Shown in pieces: positions 34,491 through 44,421 of a stretch of DNA of 51,817 bases (within the stretch, counting starts at the first letter, position 1; each line of letters begins with the position of its first letter). The position numbers were made by a program, and so were the translations under genes. The stretch is from Pontibacter pamirensis (lineage in GTDB: Bacteria; Bacteroidota; Bacteroidia; Cytophagales; Hymenobacteraceae): assembly GCF_010015475.1 (NCBI RefSeq), contig NZ_ML974110.1, forward strand, positions 1 through 51,817. The letters run 5' to 3'. The notes beneath the pieces are model-generated. The model saw only the letters and a list, made by a program, of their open reading frames with translations. It made no database searches and was not told the origin of the DNA.

Positions 34491-34510
34491 TTAAGCATAT
34501 ATATGCTTAA
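34491..34510. promoter_or_regulatory. Perfect 20-bp palindrome before the SAM riboswitch
   Basis: TTAAGCATATATATGCTTAA is self-complementary over 20 bp. It ends 10 bp before the riboswitch and contains a weak -7 candidate (TATGCTTA, 34502-34509) with TTG at 34480-34482, 19 bp upstream. It could be a repressor operator on the metH promoter, or just an AT-rich promoter. Confidence 0.45.
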
Positions 34511-34520
34511 CTTGCAGCTT

Positions 34521-34658
34521 CTTATCAAGAAAGACCGAGGGACAGGGCCCCATGACGTCTTAGCAACCATGTAAAAGCTTGGTGCTAACTCCCTTCCTGC
34601 ACCACATAGCAGGAAAAGATAAGAATGTACTCCTCCCCAGGTGTCTTTCTTGATAAGC
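34521..34658 (+). ncRNA. SAM-I riboswitch
   Basis: The outer P1 stem CTTATCAAGAAAGAC pairs with its complement at the 3' end (34644-34658). The conserved core follows: GAGGGACAGGGCCC, then TTAGCAACC, then TTGGTGCTAACTCC, as in the SAM-I family. The methionine synthase gene begins 39 bp downstream. In this family SAM binding reports sufficient methionine and reduces expression. No terminator with a T-tract is visible before the ATG, so control may be at translation or by another mechanism. Confidence 0.92.
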
Positions 34659-34697
34659 CGAATACAGCAGACTTAGAGAAGAAAGAAAACACCGAAA

Positions 34698-37600
34698 ATG
34701 ACAAAATACCCCATTCATAGAATACTGAAGGAGCGTGTGCTCGTGCTGGATGGCGCGATGGGCACTATGATTCAACGTTACCAGCTTTCAGAGGCAGATT
34801 TCCGTGGCGAGCGTTTTGCTAACCACCCCAGCGACCTGAAAGGCAACAACGACCTGCTCTCTATTACCCGTCCGGATATCATCAAGGCCATACACGTGGA
34901 GTACCTGAACGCCGGTGCCGACATTGTGGAGACAAACACCTTCAGTGGCACCCGCATCGCCATGGCCGATTACCACATGGAGGACCTGGTGTATGAGCTG
35001 AACTATGAATCGGCAAGATTGGCCCGTGAGGCAGCAGACGAAGTAACAGCTCAGAACCCGGATAAGCCGCGCTTTGTAGCCGGCGCCATTGGCCCTACCA
35101 ACCGTACCGCCTCTCTTTCTCCGGATGTAAACAACCCCGGCTACCGCGCCATCACCTTCGACCAGTTGGTGGAAGCATATTATGAGCAGGTGCGTGGTTT
35201 GGTTGACGGTGGCTGCGATGTGCTGCTGATAGAGACGGTGTTTGACACGCTAAACTGTAAAGCTGCCCTTTTTGCCGCAGAGCAGTATGTGCAGGATGGC
35301 GGTAAAGAATTACCGATCATGGTGTCTGGTACTATTACGGATGCCAGCGGACGTACTTTGTCTGGCCAAACCGTGGAAGCTTTCTGGAATTCCATTTCTC
35401 ATGCCCCTATTATTAGCATTGGTTTTAACTGTGCCCTAGGAGCACGCCAGCTGAAAACACACATCCAGGAACTGTCCCGCATTGCGGACGTGCACATCAG
35501 CGCTTATCCCAATGCCGGTCTGCCGAATGCTTTTGGTGGCTACGATGAGACGGCAGATGAGATGGGGGCTATTGTAGAAGAGTACCTGAAAGAGGGCCTG
35601 ATAAACATATTAGGTGGCTGCTGTGGTACCACACCGGATCACATCCGCCGTATAGCGGAACTTTCTGCCAAACACAAGCCGCGTGTAGTTCCTGAGCTTC
35701 CTTCATACTCGCGCTTCAGCGGATTGGAACCCCTTACCATCACACCAGAATTGCTGTTTGTGAATGTGGGAGAACGCACGAACGTAACTGGTTCCAAGAA
35801 ATTTGCTCGATTAATTGTAAACGGAGAGTTTGAAGAAGCACTTTCGGTAGCGCAGCAACAGGTAGAAGGTGGTGCCCAGATCATCGATGTGAACATGGAC
35901 GAGGGCATGCTGGACTCTGAGGAGGCAATGACAAACTTCCTGAACCTGATTGCCTCCGAGCCGGACATCTCTAAGCTGCCAATCATGATCGATTCCTCTA
36001 AGTGGACGGTACTGGAAGCGGGCCTGAAGTGTGTGCAGGGAAAATCCATCGTTAACTCCATCTCCTTAAAAGAAGGCGAAGAAAACTTCAAAGCGCAGGC
36101 CCGCAAGGTGCGCCAGTATGGTGCCGCTGCTGTTATCATGGCATTTGATGAGGAAGGACAAGCCGATACGCTGGAGCGAAGAATCGAAATCTGCGGGCGC
36201 GCCTACCGCATCCTGACAGAAGAAGTAGGTTTCCCGCCACAGGATATCATTTTCGACCCGAATATATTAGCCATTGCCACCGGTATAGAAGAGCATAATA
36301 ATTATGCTGTAGAGTACCTGGAGTCGGTAAAATGGATAAAGGCCAACCTGCCGCATGCCTTGGTGAGTGGTGGGGTAAGTAACCTGTCGTTCTCGTTCCG
36401 GGGCAACGATTTAGTGCGTGAGGCCATGCATACTGTCTTCCTGTACTATGCGGTGCAGGCAGGTATGGACATGGGTATTGTAAATGCCGGTATGATGGGC
36501 GTATACGATGAGATTCCGAAGGACCTGCGCGACCTGATTGAAGATGTGATCTTCAACCGTAACCCGGATGCGACTGAGAAGCTGGTAACTTACGCGGATA
36601 CAATAAAAGGCAAAGGCAAAACAGCCGCAGGAGCAGATACTGCCTGGCGCGAAGCTCCTGTGGAAGAGCGCCTGAAGCATGCCCTGGTAAAAGGTATTGT
36701 AGAGTTTATAGAAGAAGACACCGAAGAAGCACGACAGAAAGCCACCCGAACGCTTGATGTGATTGAAGGCCCGCTGATGGCGGGTATGACGGTGGTAGGT
36801 GATTTGTTTGGTGCCGGTAAAATGTTCCTGCCGCAGGTAGTGAAGAGCGCCCGTGTAATGAAGAAGTCTGTGGCATACCTGCTGCCGTTTATGGAGAAGG
36901 AGAAGCTTGCGTCCGACACATCCAAATCAACGGCAGGCACTATTCTGATGGCTACTGTGAAAGGCGATGTGCACGACATCGGCAAAAATATTGTGGGCGT
37001 GGTGCTGGCCTGTAACAACTACGAGGTAATCGACCTGGGTGTAATGGTGTCGCTGGACAAGATCCTATCAGAGGCCGAGGCGCAGCAGGTAGACATCATC
37101 GGCCTGAGTGGTTTAATTACGCCTTCGCTGGACGAGATGGTGTATGTGGCGCAGGAAATGGAGCGAAGAGGCATGAAGATTCCGCTGTTGATCGGCGGGG
37201 CCACTACCTCACGCGTACACACAGCTGTTAAAATTGCGCCGCAGTACAGTGGGCCGGTGGTGCACGTGCACGACGCCTCCCGTAGTGTGACGGTGGTGGG
37301 CAGCCTGTTGGGCAGCAACAAGGAAGAATATGTAGCTGAAATCAAAGCAGAGTATCAGAAACTACGCGAAGACCACCTGAGCCGCACCAAAGACCGTGCT
37401 TTTGCCACCATCGGAGAAGCACGAGCCAATAAGTTCAAGGTAGACTGGGAGGCTACACAACCAACCACGCCAAGCTTCCTGGGTACCAAAGTGTTTAAGA
37501 ACTATCCGCTGTCGGAGCTCGTGCCTTACATCGACTGGACACCCTTCTTCCATACCTGGGAGCTGAAGCGCCAGTATCCAAAAATTCTGGACGATGCCGA

Positions 37601-38408
37601 ATATGGAGCAGAGGCCCGCAAATTGTTCGCCGATGCGCAGCAACTGCTACAGGAGATTGTGGACAACCAGTTGCTGGAGGCACGTGCGGTGGTAGGTTTC
37701 TACCCTGCCAACGTGGAAGCCGATGACACCATAGAAGTATATACCGATGATGCACGTGAAAACGTACTGACGGAGTTCCACACGCTGCGGCAGCAGGGCA
37801 AGAAAGGCGGCAATGTGCCGAACATGGCTTTCTCAGATTTTGTAGCGCCGAAAGAAACAGGCATACATGACTATATTGGTGGCTTTGTTGTTTCCACTGG
37901 TTTCGGCATCGAAAAGCTAATCGAGAAGTACGAGGCAGACCATAACGACTACCTCTCTATTATGGTAAAAGCCCTAGCCGATCGTTTAGCGGAAGCCTTT
38001 GCTGAACTCATGCACGCCAAAGTCCGCAAGGAGCTGTGGGGTTACGCGCCGCAGGAAAGCCTGGACAATGATGCGCTGATAAAGGAGCAGTACCAGGGTA
38101 TACGCCCTGCGCCAGGTTACCCTGGCTGCCCGGACCACACCGAGAAAATCACGCTGTTCAACCTGCTGAAGGCCGAAGAGGAAACAAGCGTTATCCTGAC
38201 GGAGAACCTGGCCATGTACCCGACAGCAGCGGTAAGTGGCTTGTACTTCTCGCATCCGGAGTCGCGCTACTTTGGCTTAGGCAAGATAGGAGAAGACCAG
38301 GTAGCTGACATAGCCCGTCGCAAGGGTATGTCACTGGAGGAACTCGAACGCTGGCTCTCGCCTAACCTCAACTATGAGCCGCAGCCACTGGCGCAGCAGG
38401 TAGTATAA
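34698..38408 (+). CDS. metH: Cobalamin-dependent methionine synthase, full length
   Basis: 1236 residues (E. coli 1227). It transfers the methyl group of 5-methyl-THF to homocysteine through cobalamin. Four modules are in order: homocysteine domain with zinc cysteines ([17 protein letters not shown]; about 1-320), pterin domain (about 340-600: [18 protein letters not shown]), cobalamin module with [10 protein letters not shown] (His759, as in E. coli) and the reactivation domain binding SAM ([15 protein letters not shown] near the end). The protein is not split, unlike some Bacteroidota where the homocysteine domain is separate. It is under a SAM-I riboswitch and probably co-transcribed with metF, which makes the methyl donor. 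Confidence 0.97.
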   Translation: MTKYPIHRILKERVLVLDGAMGTMIQRYQLSEADFRGERFANHPSDLKGNNDLLSITRPDIIKAIHVEYLNAGADIVETNTFSGTRIAMADYHMEDLVYELNYESARLAREAADEVTAQNPDKPRFVAGAIGPTNRTASLSPDVNNPGYRAITFDQLVEAYYEQVRGLVDGGCDVLLIETVFDTLNCKAALFAAEQYVQDGGKELPIMVSGTITDASGRTLSGQTVEAFWNSISHAPIISIGFNCALGARQLKTHIQELSRIADVHISAYPNAGLPNAFGGYDETADEMGAIVEEYLKEGLINILGGCCGTTPDHIRRIAELSAKHKPRVVPELPSYSRFSGLEPLTITPELLFVNVGERTNVTGSKKFARLIVNGEFEEALSVAQQQVEGGAQIIDVNMDEGMLDSEEAMTNFLNLIASEPDISKLPIMIDSSKWTVLEAGLKCVQGKSIVNSISLKEGEENFKAQARKVRQYGAAAVIMAFDEEGQADTLERRIEICGRAYRILTEEVGFPPQDIIFDPNILAIATGIEEHNNYAVEYLESVKWIKANLPHALVSGGVSNLSFSFRGNDLVREAMHTVFLYYAVQAGMDMGIVNAGMMGVYDEIPKDLRDLIEDVIFNRNPDATEKLVTYADTIKGKGKTAAGADTAWREAPVEERLKHALVKGIVEFIEEDTEEARQKATRTLDVIEGPLMAGMTVVGDLFGAGKMFLPQVVKSARVMKKSVAYLLPFMEKEKLASDTSKSTAGTILMATVKGDVHDIGKNIVGVVLACNNYEVIDLGVMVSLDKILSEAEAQQVDIIGLSGLITPSLDEMVYVAQEMERRGMKIPLLIGGATTSRVHTAVKIAPQYSGPVVHVHDASRSVTVVGSLLGSNKEEYVAEIKAEYQKLREDHLSRTKDRAFATIGEARANKFKVDWEATQPTTPSFLGTKVFKNYPLSELVPYIDWTPFFHTWELKRQYPKILDDAEYGAEARKLFADAQQLLQEIVDNQLLEARAVVGFYPANVEADDTIEVYTDDARENVLTEFHTLRQQGKKGGNVPNMAFSDFVAPKETGIHDYIGGFVVSTGFGIEKLIEKYEADHNDYLSIMVKALADRLAEAFAELMHAKVRKELWGYAPQESLDNDALIKEQYQGIRPAPGYPGCPDHTEKITLFNLLKAEEETSVILTENLAMYPTAAVSGLYFSHPESRYFGLGKIGEDQVADIARRKGMSLEELERWLSPNLNYEPQPLAQQVV

Positions 38409-38411
38409 ATG

Positions 38412-38583
38412 ACCTCTCCCCAACCCTCTCCTAAAAACAGGAGAGGGGGCTTTCTAACTATATGTAAAGTTATATATCTGTTGTTAGCCCTTACTGCGAA
38501 ACAGCCAAGAATAACTCTTAGCTGTCTTGCAGTGGTAAAGCAGACCTCCCTCTCCTGTTTTTAGGAGAGGGTTGGGGAGAGGT
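38412..38583. repeat. Long inverted repeat between metH and metF
   Basis: Arms 38412-38447 and 38548-38583 are 36-bp exact complements. Each arm also folds alone (CCCTCTCCT with AGGAGAGGG around TAAAAAC). The interior is 100 bp. Right after it is a related G/C-rich tract (about 38585-38626). The sequence type (ACCTCTCCCCAACCC...) resembles dispersed intergenic repeats of Bacteroidota. It may stabilise the metH 3' end, separate the expression of metH from metF, or be a mobile palindrome. Confidence 0.8.
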
Positions 38584-38696
38584 AAATCCCCCGCCTTAGA
38601 CAAGGAGGGGCTAGGGGTGGTTGGACCCGGTGTTGTGAACCAACAATGTAACAATCCAACCATTTAACAATTAAAATAGCATCACCCGAAAAATAG

Positions 38697-39650
38697 ATGA
38701 AAGTAACGGAACACTTCCAGAACGCTGATAAAACACAGTTTACATTCGAAATACTGCCTCCTCTGAAGGGGGAGAACCTGCAGGTACTCTACGAGCACAT
38801 CGACCCACTGATGGAATTCAAACCGCCGTTTATCGACGTGACCTATCACCGGGAGGAGTATGTGTACAAACACCGCGACAACGGGCTGCTGGAGAAGATA
38901 AGCACACGCAAGCGCCCGGGTACGGTTGGCATATGTGCTGCTATTCAAAACCATTACAAAGTAGACACGGTGCCGCACCTGATCTGCGGCGGCTTTAACA
39001 AAGAAGAAACAGAAAACGCCCTCATCGATCTGCACTTTTTGGGAATACACAATGTACTGGTGCTGCGCGGCGACTGCGTGAAAACTGAATCCCGCTTTGT
39101 TCCCGAGCCGGGCGGCCACAGTTATGCCACCGAACTACTGCAGCAGGTAGTAGGCATGAACAACGGCTGCTACCTCGACGATGAACAAATCAACACCAAC
39201 GGAACTGATTTCTGCATTGGCGTAGCCGGTTACCCGGAAAAACACTCTGATGCTCCGAATTTGAAGGCTGACCTGCGCTGGCTAAAGAAGAAGATAGAAA
39301 TGGGAGCAGACTATGTGGTCACGCAGATGTTCTTCGATAACCAGAAGTACTTTGACTTTGTGCGGCTATGTCGTTCAGAAGGTATCAACGTGCCGATTAT
39401 ACCGGGTTTGAAGCCACTGACAACAAAATCTCAGCTTACCATTCTGCCAGGTATTTTCCACATCGACATTCCCTGCGATTTAGCGGATGCTGTAGAGGCC
39501 TGCGCTGACAACAAAGCCGCCGCGCAGGTAGGCGTAGAGTGGGCTATTCAGCAATCAAAAGAACTGATGGAATTTGGTGTGCCGTGCCTGCACTACTACT
39601 CTATGGGCAAATCAGGATCCGTGCGCAAGGTAGCAGAGGCGCTGTTTTAG
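38697..39650 (+). CDS. metF: 5,10-methylenetetrahydrofolate reductase
   Basis: 317 residues. It reduces methylene-THF to methyl-THF with a flavin and NAD(P)H. Visible features: the N-terminal FTFEILPPLKG with the catalytic Glu of the TIM-barrel, PFIDVTYHREEY, NVLVLRGDCVKTE, MGADYVVTQMFFDNQKYFDF and PIIPGLKPL. These are the FAD and folate positions of the family. It supplies the substrate of metH, 288 bp upstream, so regulation by the SAM riboswitch probably extends to it unless the intervening inverted repeat terminates transcription. A strong terminator follows. Confidence 0.95.
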   Translation: MKVTEHFQNADKTQFTFEILPPLKGENLQVLYEHIDPLMEFKPPFIDVTYHREEYVYKHRDNGLLEKISTRKRPGTVGICAAIQNHYKVDTVPHLICGGFNKEETENALIDLHFLGIHNVLVLRGDCVKTESRFVPEPGGHSYATELLQQVVGMNNGCYLDDEQINTNGTDFCIGVAGYPEKHSDAPNLKADLRWLKKKIEMGADYVVTQMFFDNQKYFDFVRLCRSEGINVPIIPGLKPLTTKSQLTILPGIFHIDIPCDLADAVEACADNKAAAQVGVEWAIQQSKELMEFGVPCLHYYSMGKSGSVRKVAEALF

Positions 39651-39665
39651 AAAGACCTGATCCAT

Positions 39666-39709
39666 AACAACAAAGCCGTGACTGTTTAGGTCACGGCTTT
39701 GTTGTTTCT
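39666..39709 (+). terminator. Intrinsic terminator of metF
   Basis: Perfect 17-bp stem AACAACAAAGCCGTGAC (39666-39682) with its complement (39690-39706), 7-nt loop, then a short T-rich end. The AT-rich base may serve both strands, since a convergent gene follows. Confidence 0.85.
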
Positions 39710-39882
39710 ACGAATTCACTTGCATTGGTCTTCGCTTGTTTCAATTATAGGCTCATGACCTGAAGATTAGGCAAGTACAAGGAGGAAAATACTTAAAAGC
39801 TAATGCAGGTACAGCAGTAATAGTAGCACCAGCATGAATAGTAAAGATTCTACTCTTTTCTGGTGTATTAAAGTAATGGAAA

Positions 39883-40767
39883 TCAAAAAGCAAGGCCTAA
39901 GCTAAAGCCAAGACTCCTGATACCTACAAAAGGCGCATTACCTTCTAGAATTACTCCCTGATCCGAAACACTTGCCTTAACATCTATTTTTCCGTTTGTG
40001 GATTCATTCACAGATTCAACATCTTCCTGCAATCCGCTCTTTTCACCTGGTGTCATGGTGCTCAGGTCCGCCATGGCTGGCATGTCAATCTTCATTTTAC
40101 CATAATGGCCGCCAAGTATGAACAAATCCATTGTTACTCTATTAGCTATCATTAACTGGTACCCGAGCATTGCTCCGCCCCCGTACCCTTTTATTGTTCC
40201 ATCAAAAGGAAGGGTATAGGTTCTGTTTTCTGTGGTTTTGTATTCATAAGGATAGTTTGCCTTAAAATTCATGTAGCGCCCGTACAAAGACAAGTAAAAG
40301 CCGCGTGCTCCTGGCTTTGTGCCGCCGTAAAATCTAATCTCGCCAGTAATACTGTTGCTTCCTACATTGGCAAGGTTCAGATAATTAGTAATATCAACCG
40401 CTTCACCTATGTAGGATTCTACTGCCTGTTCTATTGATGGAGTATGTTTTTCTACTAAGTATTTAGAGGCTAGGCTAGCTTCCGGCACAGAGCTATACCC
40501 GGCAACAAAAGTGATTTTACGGGTTAGAGAGCGCTCATAGCTGAAACTGTAGTTATTGAAGAGGGCCAGCGACGTAAGATTAATCTTAACAATATTCTTC
40601 CTGAAAACCTCCTTTCTGGTAGTGTCTGGTAACGGGGTATTCTGTTTTTCGGTTATTGCTGGCAAAGATTGCAGCGTACCTGATGCTGCGTCTCCAGTTG
40701 CAGGACTTGTCTGCGCGAAAGATTGTAGTACAAACAGGGTGATAATAAGAGTAGAAAGTATTTTCAT
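39883..40767 (-). CDS. Outer-membrane beta-barrel protein of unknown function
   Basis: 294 residues. Signal peptide (MKILSTLIITLFVLQSFA). From residue about 55 onward alternating beta strands with aromatic ends (KINLTSLALFNNYSFSYERSL, GEIRFYGG, FYLSLYGRYMNF, GGGAMLGYQLMI) and a C-terminal LGFSLGLAF ending in Phe, as in proteins inserted by BamA. This resembles DUF3575-type barrels of Bacteroidota, though the match is only general. Unusually, a long loop (about 215-265) is rich in Glu, Ser and Met. The gene faces metF convergently and has two palindromes upstream. Confidence 0.75.
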   Translation of the reverse strand: MKILSTLIITLFVLQSFAQTSPATGDAASGTLQSLPAITEKQNTPLPDTTRKEVFRKNIVKINLTSLALFNNYSFSYERSLTRKITFVAGYSSVPEASLASKYLVEKHTPSIEQAVESYIGEAVDITNYLNLANVGSNSITGEIRFYGGTKPGARGFYLSLYGRYMNFKANYPYEYKTTENRTYTLPFDGTIKGYGGGAMLGYQLMIANRVTMDLFILGGHYGKMKIDMPAMADLSTMTPGEKSGLQEDVESVNESTNGKIDVKASVSDQGVILEGNAPFVGIRSLGFSLGLAF

Positions 40768-40800
40768 TATAGTATAATTATTTCTGCAATAATGAATATT

Positions 40801-40850
40801 CTTGATAACATAAAAAATACCTACTTCTGAGTATTTCTTATGTTATCAAG
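40801..40850 (-). repeat. Palindrome in the leader of the outer-membrane protein gene
   Basis: CTTGATAACATAA (40801-40813) and TTATGTTATCAAG (40838-40850) are 13-bp exact complements, with an inner AATAC/GTATT pair. It begins 33 bp upstream of the start codon (at 40767), so it may fold in the 5' UTR or act as an operator. Confidence 0.6.
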
Positions 40851-40863
40851 AGGTTTACAGACA

Positions 40864-40936
40864 TTGAGTATAAAAGCACAGGATACCTTCTAAACTTCAG
40901 CAGAAGGAGCCTTCTGCTGAAGCCTTTTATACTCAA
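40864..40936 (-). repeat. Nested palindrome after hemW
   Basis: Outer arms TTGAGTATAAAAG (40864-40876) and CTTTTATACTCAA (40924-40936), 13 bp exact. Inner 12-bp stem CTTCAGCAGAAG (40895-40906) with CTTCTGCTGAAG (40911-40922) around GAGC. It starts 7 bp after the hemW stop on the minus strand. There is no real T-tract, though it may stop transcription or stabilise the hemW mRNA. Confidence 0.65.
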
Positions 40937-40942
40937 CATCAG

Positions 40943-42070
40943 CTACTCCACAAACAACTCCAGCGTTATCTGGTCAGCTAGGAGTTTGCCTTTGTCCGTG
41001 AGGTAGAGTACCTCCTCCTCTATTCTTGCCAGGTCCTTATCCTGCAGTTCCTGCAAGTATGGCGCATAGCTCAACCTGAAATCATAGCCATAGTCCTGGC
41101 TGATTTTATGGAGGTCGCAGCCCCAGATGGTGCGGAGGCTGGTAAGCAGGTAATCATTGGCCTGGTCTGCCGGAGTAAGTTCTTCCAGCTCAAAAGGCAC
41201 CTGGCCCTGCGCAATAGCGTCTACATACTTTTTGTTGTGCGATACATTATACTGTCGTGAAGGGCCGTTAAAAGAGTGGGCACTTGGCCCTACTCCCAAG
41301 TAATGCACGCCACGCCAGTAGTTGCTGTTGTGCTTCGACTCATGGCCGGGCAAACTGAAGTTAGATATTTCGTACTGCACATAGCCGTGCCTGTTCATCT
41401 GCTCGAGCAGGATCTCGAACTGCTGGGCCGTATACTCATCCTCTGCAGGGGTAAACTTGCCTTTCTTGCTCCAGCGGCCGAGGGCTGTGTCGGGCTCAAT
41501 AGTAAGCCCATAGCAGGAAACATGCGGCACGCCCAGCGAAAACAGTGTTTCTAAATCGCGGTGCCAGATGCTGTGGTCCGGGGCTGGAATACCATAAATT
41601 AGATCTACGGTAATATTGTCGAAGCCGGCTGCCTGGGCGTCTTTTACACATTGCAGGCTCTCGGCGGCACTGTGGGCGCGGTTCATCATGCGCAGGTGCG
41701 GGGCATGGAACGACTGCAGGCCGATGCTCAGGCGGTTGATTCCTGCCGCGCGTAACTCCTGCAGCTTGGCCGGTGTCAGGTCATCGGGGTTCGCCTCCAG
41801 CGTAATTTCAGCATTCTCCGAAACTATAAACAACTGCTTTATTGTTGCCAACAGCAGTTGGAGCTCCTGCTGGTTCAGCAGTGAAGGCGTGCCGCCGCCA
41901 AAGTAGATAGTGTGTACCGGTTGCCCCTGCAGGTACTCCTGCCGCAACTCCAGTTCGCGGGCAATGGCTTGCACTGTCTGCTCCTTTAGCCCCATAGAGG
42001 TGCTGAAGTGGAAATCGCAGTAGTGGCAGGCCTGCTTGCAGAAAGGTATGTGAAGGTATATTCCGGACAA
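40943..42070 (-). CDS. hemW: Radical SAM protein HemW
   Basis: 375 residues. The radical SAM cysteines are at 11, 15 and 18 (FCKQACHYCDF), followed by HTIYFGGGTPSLL, the SAM-binding glycines. The family helix ITLEANPDDLTPAKLQEL and the NRLSIGLQSF motif are typical of the HemW/HemN group, and the C-terminal HemN domain is present. HemW proteins act as heme chaperones or insertases in some bacteria and lack the extra cysteine of the true coproporphyrinogen oxidase HemN: here CxxxCxxCDF rather than CxxxCxxCxC. The gene is divergent from the BamA/TamA-like gene. Confidence 0.9.
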   Translation of the reverse strand: MSGIYLHIPFCKQACHYCDFHFSTSMGLKEQTVQAIARELELRQEYLQGQPVHTIYFGGGTPSLLNQQELQLLLATIKQLFIVSENAEITLEANPDDLTPAKLQELRAAGINRLSIGLQSFHAPHLRMMNRAHSAAESLQCVKDAQAAGFDNITVDLIYGIPAPDHSIWHRDLETLFSLGVPHVSCYGLTIEPDTALGRWSKKGKFTPAEDEYTAQQFEILLEQMNRHGYVQYEISNFSLPGHESKHNSNYWRGVHYLGVGPSAHSFNGPSRQYNVSHNKKYVDAIAQGQVPFELEELTPADQANDYLLTSLRTIWGCDLHKISQDYGYDFRLSYAPYLQELQDKDLARIEEEVLYLTDKGKLLADQITLELFVE

Positions 42071-42252
42071 AGATTAATTGTTAAATTGTTGGGTGGTTAA
42101 AATTGCTAAAGAGTTTATTCGCTATGATTTTTTGAGTTATTTCCACCTCAGAGGCAGATATTTGCTGTTCGAGTATGCAGCCTGCAAGTAAGGCTTGATA
42201 AACGCCACCATAACCATTTAACAATAAAACCATTTAACAGTTTACACTGCAA

Positions 42253-44073
42253 ATGTACAAAATAGCTGTCTCTCTCTTCTGCTTTCTACTGTGGCTGCCC
42301 CTGGCGCAGGCCCAGAGCCAGCAGACGCCCCTGAAAGAGCAGTCAAAAGTACAGCCTCAGACCCAACCACAGAACCAGCAAACTGAAAAGCCGCTGCCTA
42401 AAGTTATGTTATCTGTGAGAGCCACAGAAGAGCAGGGAAAGCAGGTGCTCAGGCGCTACAATTACCGCAGTGCCCTTGCCGACTCCGCAGAAGCGCATAA
42501 AGAACTAAAGGCGCTGGTATACCGGCTGCAGCAGGATTCTTATCTCATGGCATCTGCCGATACGGCCTTCCTCCGCAATGATACGCTTCACGTGAAACTC
42601 CATGTGGGGCAGCCTTTGGAATGGGCACAATTACGCAACGGCAACCTGAGCGAAGGTATTCTGGTGGAGTCTGGGTTTCGGGAGAAGTTTTACCATGAAG
42701 CACCGTTCAAACCTGCCGAATATGTAAAGCTGCAGCAGCGCATTCTGGACTATGCCGAGCGCAGCGGCTACCCTTTTGCCTCTGTCTGGCTCGACTCCAT
42801 CCGGATTAAAGGCAACAAAATAGAGGCGGCGCTGATGGTGGAAAAAGCCTTTGTGGTCACCTATGATTCGCTGCAGATAGTTGGCGATACGCGTACGCAG
42901 CCGAAGTTCCTGATGCGCTACCTGCAACTGCTCCCCGGCCAGCCTTACAACCAGGACCAGATCAACGCCTCACAGCGCATGCTGTCCGCGTTGCCTTATA
43001 TTAAAGTAGCAAGGCCACCGCAGGTGCGCTTCGCACGCGACAAGGCACAAGTTCATTATTTTATAGACGACAGGCAGGCAAACCAGATAGATGGCGTGGT
43101 GGGCTTTCTGCCGGATCCGGTGCGGAAAGATAAGCTGCTGATTACGGGCGAAGCAAACCTGAACATCCGGAACATAAAAGGCTCCGGCAAACAGCTGGGG
43201 CTGCAGTGGCGGCGCGTCAACAAAGGTTCCGTTATCCTGAACGGCGAGTACCTGCACCCGAACCTGCTGGGAACACCTTTTGAGGTGGGCGCCAAGTTCA
43301 ACCTCCTCAAGCAAGACTCCTCCTTCATTACAGTGCAGCCACGTATGCAGCTGTCTTATTATACACTGAAGTACGGTAAGTTTAGTGTGTTCACAGAATG
43401 GCGCAACTCACGCATACTCTCCGATGCCAGCCCGCAAAGCCTGCAGCAGTTTGACCTGGCCGATGCACAGACTACCACTTATGGGCTGAACTACCTCTGG
43501 AACAACTTGGATGACTTCTACTTTCCGAGGCGGGGCCGCTTAATAGAGATGCAGTTATCAGCAGGAGCAAAGAAGCTGCTCCGCAACCCAAGCATGGAGA
43601 AAAGCTTCTACGATACACTGGATGTGAAAACAACCCAACTTGGCCTGGCCTTGCGCCTGGAGAACTTTTTCCGGCTCGGCAAGAACAGCGCCCTGCTCGC
43701 GCGCCTGCAGGGCCAGGCGTTGCTCAACGACCAACTCTTCCTGAACGACATGTACCGCATCGGCGGCCTCTCCTCTTTGCGTGGCTTCGACGATTATTTC
43801 TTTTACGCCTCCTCCTACGCCGTCAGCACACTAGAGTACCGCCTCTTCACCGCCGCCGACTCCTATGTGCTCCTATTCTATGACCAGGGCTACTACCGCA
43901 GCGATTTGGAGCAGTCTGCAACAAGCGACATGCCATTTGGTGTGGGTGGCGGTATTAGCTTTAGCACCGGGGCCGGTATTTTTCAATTGGTGTACTCCTT
44001 AGGAAAATCAGATCAGCAGCCGCTATCATTTAAATATTCGAAGATACATTTTGGGATAACAAGTAAATTTTAG
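42253..44073 (+). CDS. BamA/TamA-family outer-membrane protein
   Basis: 606 residues. Signal peptide (MYKIAVSLFCFLLWLPLAQA), a glutamine-rich linker, a POTRA-like region (about 165-260: YDSLQIVGDTRTQPKFLMRYL, LPGQPYNQDQI, ALPYIKV) and a 16-strand-type barrel ending IHFGITSKF. The conserved RGFDD motif of loop 6 (GGLSSLRGFDDYFF) is present, as in BamA and TamA. Fewer POTRA domains than BamA (which has five) indicate a specialised paralogue, perhaps a TamA-like or peptidoglycan/lipid-related insertase. The gene stands alone and is followed by the tRNA-fMet promoter. Confidence 0.85.
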   Translation: MYKIAVSLFCFLLWLPLAQAQSQQTPLKEQSKVQPQTQPQNQQTEKPLPKVMLSVRATEEQGKQVLRRYNYRSALADSAEAHKELKALVYRLQQDSYLMASADTAFLRNDTLHVKLHVGQPLEWAQLRNGNLSEGILVESGFREKFYHEAPFKPAEYVKLQQRILDYAERSGYPFASVWLDSIRIKGNKIEAALMVEKAFVVTYDSLQIVGDTRTQPKFLMRYLQLLPGQPYNQDQINASQRMLSALPYIKVARPPQVRFARDKAQVHYFIDDRQANQIDGVVGFLPDPVRKDKLLITGEANLNIRNIKGSGKQLGLQWRRVNKGSVILNGEYLHPNLLGTPFEVGAKFNLLKQDSSFITVQPRMQLSYYTLKYGKFSVFTEWRNSRILSDASPQSLQQFDLADAQTTTYGLNYLWNNLDDFYFPRRGRLIEMQLSAGAKKLLRNPSMEKSFYDTLDVKTTQLGLALRLENFFRLGKNSALLARLQGQALLNDQLFLNDMYRIGGLSSLRGFDDYFFYASSYAVSTLEYRLFTAADSYVLLFYDQGYYRSDLEQSATSDMPFGVGGGISFSTGAGIFQLVYSLGKSDQQPLSFKYSKIHFGITSKF

Positions 44074-44111
44074 GGATCAGCATATTTTTGGAGGTTTTTT
44101 AGACGCATCGC

Positions 44112-44142
44112 TTGCATCATAAAATTCTTTAGTATACTTTTG
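44112..44142 (+). promoter_or_regulatory. tRNA-fMet promoter
   Basis: TTG (44112-44114), 20 bp, then TACTTTTG (44135-44142). The spacing is identical to the rplU promoter. The tRNA starts 14 bp further. Confidence 0.7.
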
Positions 44143-44156
44143 CATCATAATAACAG

Positions 44157-44232
<76 letters not shown>

Positions 44233-44237
44233 AATAG

Positions 44238-44282
44238 AATCGCAAATCGTTAATCTCTAACGATTTGCGATTTTTTGTTTTT
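44238..44282 (+). terminator. Intrinsic terminator after tRNA-fMet
   Basis: Perfect 15-bp stem AATCGCAAATCGTTA (44238-44252) with its complement (44258-44272), 5-nt loop, followed by TTTTGTTTTT. Confidence 0.93.
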
Positions 44283-44362
44283 AGCTCCGGACAAATACCG
44301 GACAGAATTCAATCTCCTTTATTTTTTAGTGTTGTTCATCATTAATGTGGAGAATCCATATT

Positions 44363-44384
44363 GGTTCAGCGTCAGGTTTGGTGA
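44363..44384 (+). repeat. ISL3-type left terminal inverted repeat
   Basis: 22 bp, complementary to 45994-46015 with one mismatch (G/A at position 14). It begins GG as is usual for ISL3 ends. Confidence 0.85.
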
Positions 44385-44421
44385 AGATGGCCAAAAATCT
44401 GTTGAATAACGTTAAGCAAGA

